Both the position numbers and the translations under genes were made by a program. Below the pieces are notes generated by a model, which was not told where the DNA came from, ran no database searches, and was given only the letters and a program-made list of their open reading frames with translations. This document shows, in pieces, positions 53,896-54,515 of a stretch of 54,515 bases of DNA. Every line of letters begins with the position of its first letter. The first letter of the stretch is position 1. The stretch covers positions 1 to 54,515 of the forward strand of contig JAILAF010000016.1 of the NCBI GenBank assembly GCA_024681775.1, in the 5' to 3' direction. This DNA comes from Lachnospiraceae bacterium. Lineage in GTDB: Bacteria > Bacillota > Clostridia > Lachnospirales > Lachnospiraceae.

Positions 53896-54515
53896 TGGCC
53901 TTTACCAACGAACAGCTGGAACGGTATTCCAGACACATCATTCTGAAGGAGATCGGCGCCAAGGGCCAGAAAAAACTCCTGAACGCCAAGGTGCTGATCA
54001 TCGGCGCCGGCGGCCTGGGTGCTCCCGCCGCCCTGTACCTGGCTGCCGCAGGGGTGGGCACCATCGGCATCGTGGATGCGGATGTGGTAGACCTTTCCAA
54101 CCTCCAGAGGCAGGTCATCCATACCACTGCCGATATCGGAAAGCGGAAGGTGGATTCCGCCGCAGAGACCATGCGGGCCATCAACCCCGACGTGCAGGTC
54201 AATACCTATTACGATTTTGTCAGCAGTGCCAACATCCTGGATCTGATCCGGGACTATGATTTTATCATCGACGGGACCGATAATTTCCCTGCCAAGTTTC
54301 TGATCAATGACGCGTGTGTCATGGCAGGAAAGCCCCTGTCCCATGCCGGCATCATCCGTTTCAAGGGACAGCTTACCACCATCATCCCCGGGGAAGGACC
54401 CTGCTACAGATGTATTTTCAAGGATCCCCCGCCGAAGGATGCGGTGCCCACCTGTAAGCAGGCGGGTGTGATCGGCGCCATGGGCGGCGTGATCGGATCC
54501 CTGCAGGCCATGGAA
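53895..54515 (+). CDS. ThiF/MoeB/HesA-family adenylyltransferase (3' end cut by window edge)
   Basis: At least 207 residues, open to the right edge. E1-like enzyme that adenylates the C-terminal glycine of a sulfur carrier. Visible parts: LERYSRHIILKEIGAKGQKKL, nucleotide-binding VLIIGAGGLGAPAALYLAAAGVG, IVDADVVDLSNLQRQ (the D-x-V-x-x-SNLxRQ signature), DGTDNFPAKFLINDAC, the first zinc CxxC (CYRC) and PTCKQAGVIGAMGGV, where the catalytic or crossover Cys lies. The start ATG overlaps the carrier stop (TAATG). The second CxxC and any rhodanese tail lie beyond the window. Confidence 0.92.
   Translation, partial: MAFTNEQLERYSRHIILKEIGAKGQKKLLNAKVLIIGAGGLGAPAALYLAAAGVGTIGIVDADVVDLSNLQRQVIHTTADIGKRKVDSAAETMRAINPDVQVNTYYDFVSSANILDLIRDYDFIIDGTDNFPAKFLINDACVMAGKPLSHAGIIRFKGQLTTIIPGEGPCYRCIFKDPPPKDAVPTCKQAGVIGAMGGVIGSLQAME

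Noticed and set aside
53689..54515. Thiamine or molybdopterin cluster
   Set aside because: ThiS/ThiF-like proteins fit these pathways too, but the adjacent genes are a MetY-type enzyme, LysR, importer and sulfite reductase, and no thi or moa gene is visible. A thiamine role cannot be fully excluded without the sequence to the right.

Overview
The window looks like chromosomal DNA from a GC-rich anaerobic Firmicute, most likely a Clostridium-type bacterium of the Lachnospiraceae. The basis is gene content and gene neighbours (WalRK-like two-component pair followed by a GerMN lipoprotein, MscL with a zinc ribbon, a PD-(D/E)XK plus XPD-type helicase, a DUF5721-like protein, strong AAGGAGG ribosome binding sites), not a database search. 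Most genes lie on the + strand in tight operons with many ATGA start/stop overlaps. No phage, insertion sequence or CRISPR array was seen.

Layout. 1-1.6 kb: a membrane-anchored barnase-type RNase with its barstar-type inhibitor, a tRNA-Val(GAC) on the - strand and a small helical protein. 1.7-10.6 kb: an MraY-family transferase, a GreA-type factor, a HAD phosphatase fused to a CPBP protease, an acyltransferase-3 protein, a polytopic membrane protein and a helicase. 10.6-11.9 kb: a histidine phosphatase, then a 755-bp AT-rich non-coding interval with tandem repeats, a 13-bp inverted repeat of a XerD-half-site-like sequence, a 20-bp palindrome and DnaA-box-like sequences. 11.9-20 kb: alpha-amylase-family enzyme, valS, folC, a 55-aa protein, a zinc-ribbon TPR membrane protein and a GH25 lysozyme. 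20-24 kb: tandem-ACT protein, small proteins, RidA, DegV and a LytTR regulator whose 3' end overlaps degV. 24-29.5 kb: arginine biosynthesis (argG divergent from GNAT-argJ-argB-argD). 29.5-41 kb: orphan solute-binding protein, comEA, a WalRK-like pair, GerMN lipoprotein, holA, glycosyltransferase and comEC. 41-47.2 kb: YARHG lipoprotein, mscL, TPR lipoprotein, pyrF and glgA.

The most interesting region is 47.2 kb to the right edge. A siroheme sulfite-reductase-like protein, a TusA-like protein, a complete BtuF/FecCD/ATPase-type importer, a LysR regulator, an O-acetylhomoserine-sulfhydrylase-type PLP enzyme, a ThiS-like sulfur carrier ending GGGR and a ThiF/MoeB-like adenylyltransferase (cut by the edge) run in one direction with almost no gaps. 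This composition matches a protein-thiocarboxylate route to homocysteine or cysteine, as described for HcyS/HcyF/MetY in Wolinella and CysO/CysM in mycobacteria, here with an importer added. A second noteworthy signal is the recurrence of TTATGTAAAC, the XerD half of the Firmicute dif site, at six places in the window.
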